Assembly (NCBI GenBank): GCA_035041965.1
Contig: JAPYMA010002957.1
Coordinates: 62,001-126,000 of the forward strand
Direction of reading: 5' to 3'
Source of the DNA: Anisakis pegreffii
Taxonomy: Eukaryota > Nematoda > Chromadorea > Rhabditida > Anisakidae
Length of the DNA: 64,000 nt
The stretch's first letter is position 1. Every line of letters begins with the position of its first letter. The position numbers were made by a program, and so were the translations under genes. The notes under the pieces are model-generated. The model made no database searches. It was not told the origin of the DNA and was given only the letters and a program-made list of their open reading frames with translations. Of the stretch, positions 62,686 to 64,000 are shown piece by piece.

Positions 62686-63552
62686 TTACTGATTCGAATT
62701 CTGATGGTGTTCAGGGGGGTAAGACAGTTCGTGTGAATGCGTTGATGAAGCAGCAGCAGCAGAATCCGAATGGGATAAAGCAGTAGGTTGTTGTTGTGAG
62801 GCGCTGGCAGGTTGTTCGGCCAGACGAAACACTTCAGAAAGAGTGGCGATACTTTCTTTTTTCTCCAGTCTCAAACGATCGCCACAAAACAATCTCATTT
62901 TATGGCCGAACTGACGTGGTGTATTCACGTCAAGAACGGCTGACACCGCAATCACCAGCAATCCAAATCCAGAGCACGTCAGCACAGTGGCCGTCCCTAA
63001 CGCTCTCAGCGCAACCCCGACACCGCCAAAAAGCTTCGCTGATCCCAACTTTTCGTGCCCCGAGCCACGTGTGTGTCTCAGTGCCGAACGAATGCCCAGT
63101 CCAAAAAACGAACCAACTGCACAACCACTCACTGAAAATTTTCATCTTTTCAATAATTTTAAAGGTTTCAACTTTTTTCATGATCGCCGAAATGGTTTAT
63201 CACTGTTTTGTCTAATTGATTATGTAGTGGCTTAGAAGAATGAATAGATATTTAGCAGGTAATGACCACTGGAAATTGCCTGCTACTTGGAGAACCGTGG
63301 CAATCTACGAAGCTCATGAGGAGGTGTTCAATAGAGACGTGACTATTTCGATGTTATTTAAGTCAAATTGGGCGATGGAGATTACGTTAATAAAGGTGAG
63401 ATCATACGTGATAATTTAGAAATATTGCAAAAATAATCAATCTTACAAATTTTGACGAGTTTTGGCGTGACCGTGAATGATGAAAAGTACTGCTCGATTT
63501 TTTTCGCGTTATCACTTTTGTGTTCAGTATTGCTTACTGTAGCATTCTCCAT
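62686..63552 (-). CDS. TMEM242-family membrane protein
   Basis: TMEM242 is a small two-span membrane protein, in vertebrates linked to mitochondrial complex assembly. Two exons, 63552-63447 and 63131-62686, join in phase 1 (ATTT/GTAAGA donor, TTTTCAG acceptor) and give 183 residues. The joined sequence reads PKLVKILSGCAVGSFFGLG, placing the first membrane helix across the intron. The family signature follows: VALRALGTATVLTCSGFGLLVIAVSAVL, in pieces, aligning with LALRALGWGSLYAWCGVGV of human TMEM242, then the HKMRLF segment. The C-terminus has a Q/S/A/H-rich extension of about 45 residues not present in the human protein (141 residues). The ATG is 11 bases from an acceptor-like CTCTGCAG, which fits trans-splicing. 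The first exon is small and lies opposite a misleading plus-strand open frame. Confidence 0.8.
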
Positions 63553-64000
63553 AAAAAAAAACGAATCAGAGCGACTGCAGAGTGCTCGCCAAAACTCGAT
63601 TTTTCTCGGTCTTATGTTAAGTAATCACCTGAAATGATGAATAAAATAATGGTAGCTGAAAACATTTTACGCTCTCAAGTTCGCGGAACAACTCGGATGA
63701 ATCCGATGAAAAGAGGTAAATTTTTAATGTTTAACTCGGCAACACTAAGAGAAAATTGTCCTTCTTTAGGACTGAACTGCCCCAGACTGCAAATGTTATG
63801 TAGTCAAGTGATGTTCAACGACTGTGTGAACATCAGGAACACGAGGTGCAGCTGAACTAAGAGTAAAACCATCCGATTTCACATTACACTGACCGCTACA
63901 TCCGAGTAGCAAAGTTCGCTAACGAGAGACGAGCCTCAATTGTGGCGAAACGACCGGTCTATGATAGTTAAGTTCAACTACCGTTCACAGATGACCAATA
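63553..64000. other. upstream region of TMEM242
   Basis: No exon is supported. The segment nearest 63553 carries, on the minus strand, a candidate 3' splice site (GCACTCTGCAG) shortly before the TMEM242 ATG. Short open frames on the plus strand show no protein pattern. Confidence 0.5.

Noticed and set aside
63452..63637. Plus-strand 61-codon hydrophobic frame
   Set aside because: It is the shadow of the TMEM242 first exon and its upstream region on the minus strand, which chains in phase to exon 2.

Overview
The window is eukaryotic genomic DNA and most probably comes from a nematode. Its genes are split into many short exons that join only across GT...AG introns. The protein set (a TRPN/TRP-4 mechanosensory channel, TAF5, AP-3 beta, NAA60, PIG-L, TMEM242) is animal. 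Several start codons sit a few bases after a consensus 3' splice site, as expected for spliced-leader trans-splicing, and two genes sit head to tail 229 bp apart in operon style. The species cannot be named from the sequence. It differs from Caenorhabditis in tolerating many AAG or GAG 3' splice sites and in carrying kilobase introns with microsatellites and DNA transposon remnants.

Layout, left to right. Positions 217-13742 (+) hold the 3' 28 exons of a TRPN (NOMPC/TRP-4) channel: an ankyrin block, six membrane segments, a TRP helix and a C-terminal tail. The 5' end lies outside the window. Positions 16014-19434 (+) encode a six-exon, 321-residue protein I do not recognise, with a 1,275-bp solo LTR in its fourth intron. 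Positions 21868-23975 (+) encode NAA60, a Golgi N-terminal acetyltransferase. Positions 28040-33570 (-) encode an unrecognised S/T/N/Q-rich protein with an ordered C-terminal region. Positions 33571-40255 are gene-poor and rich in repeats. Positions 40256-48122 (+) encode the TFIID subunit TAF5 in 13 exons. Positions 50047-59123 (+) encode the AP-3 adaptor beta subunit in 15 exons; three of its introns carry copies of one ~285-bp repeat, and another carries two adjacent perfect palindromes. Positions 61306-63552 (-) hold TMEM242 followed by PIG-L.

The genes do not form one pathway. They cover mechanosensation (TRPN), Golgi protein acetylation (NAA60), transcription initiation (TAF5), lysosome-related trafficking (AP-3) and GPI-anchor synthesis (PIG-L). 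Gene models were built by hand by chaining open frames through splice sites whose phases agree and whose products align with remembered family sequences. In TRPN, gene 2, NAA60, TAF5, AP-3 beta, PIG-L and TMEM242 every junction keeps frame. I see no CRISPR, prokaryotic operon, rRNA or convincing tRNA. The most unusual structures are the AP-3 palindromes, one arm of which copies 21 bp of the neighbouring exon, and the intact short mobile elements with target-site duplications.
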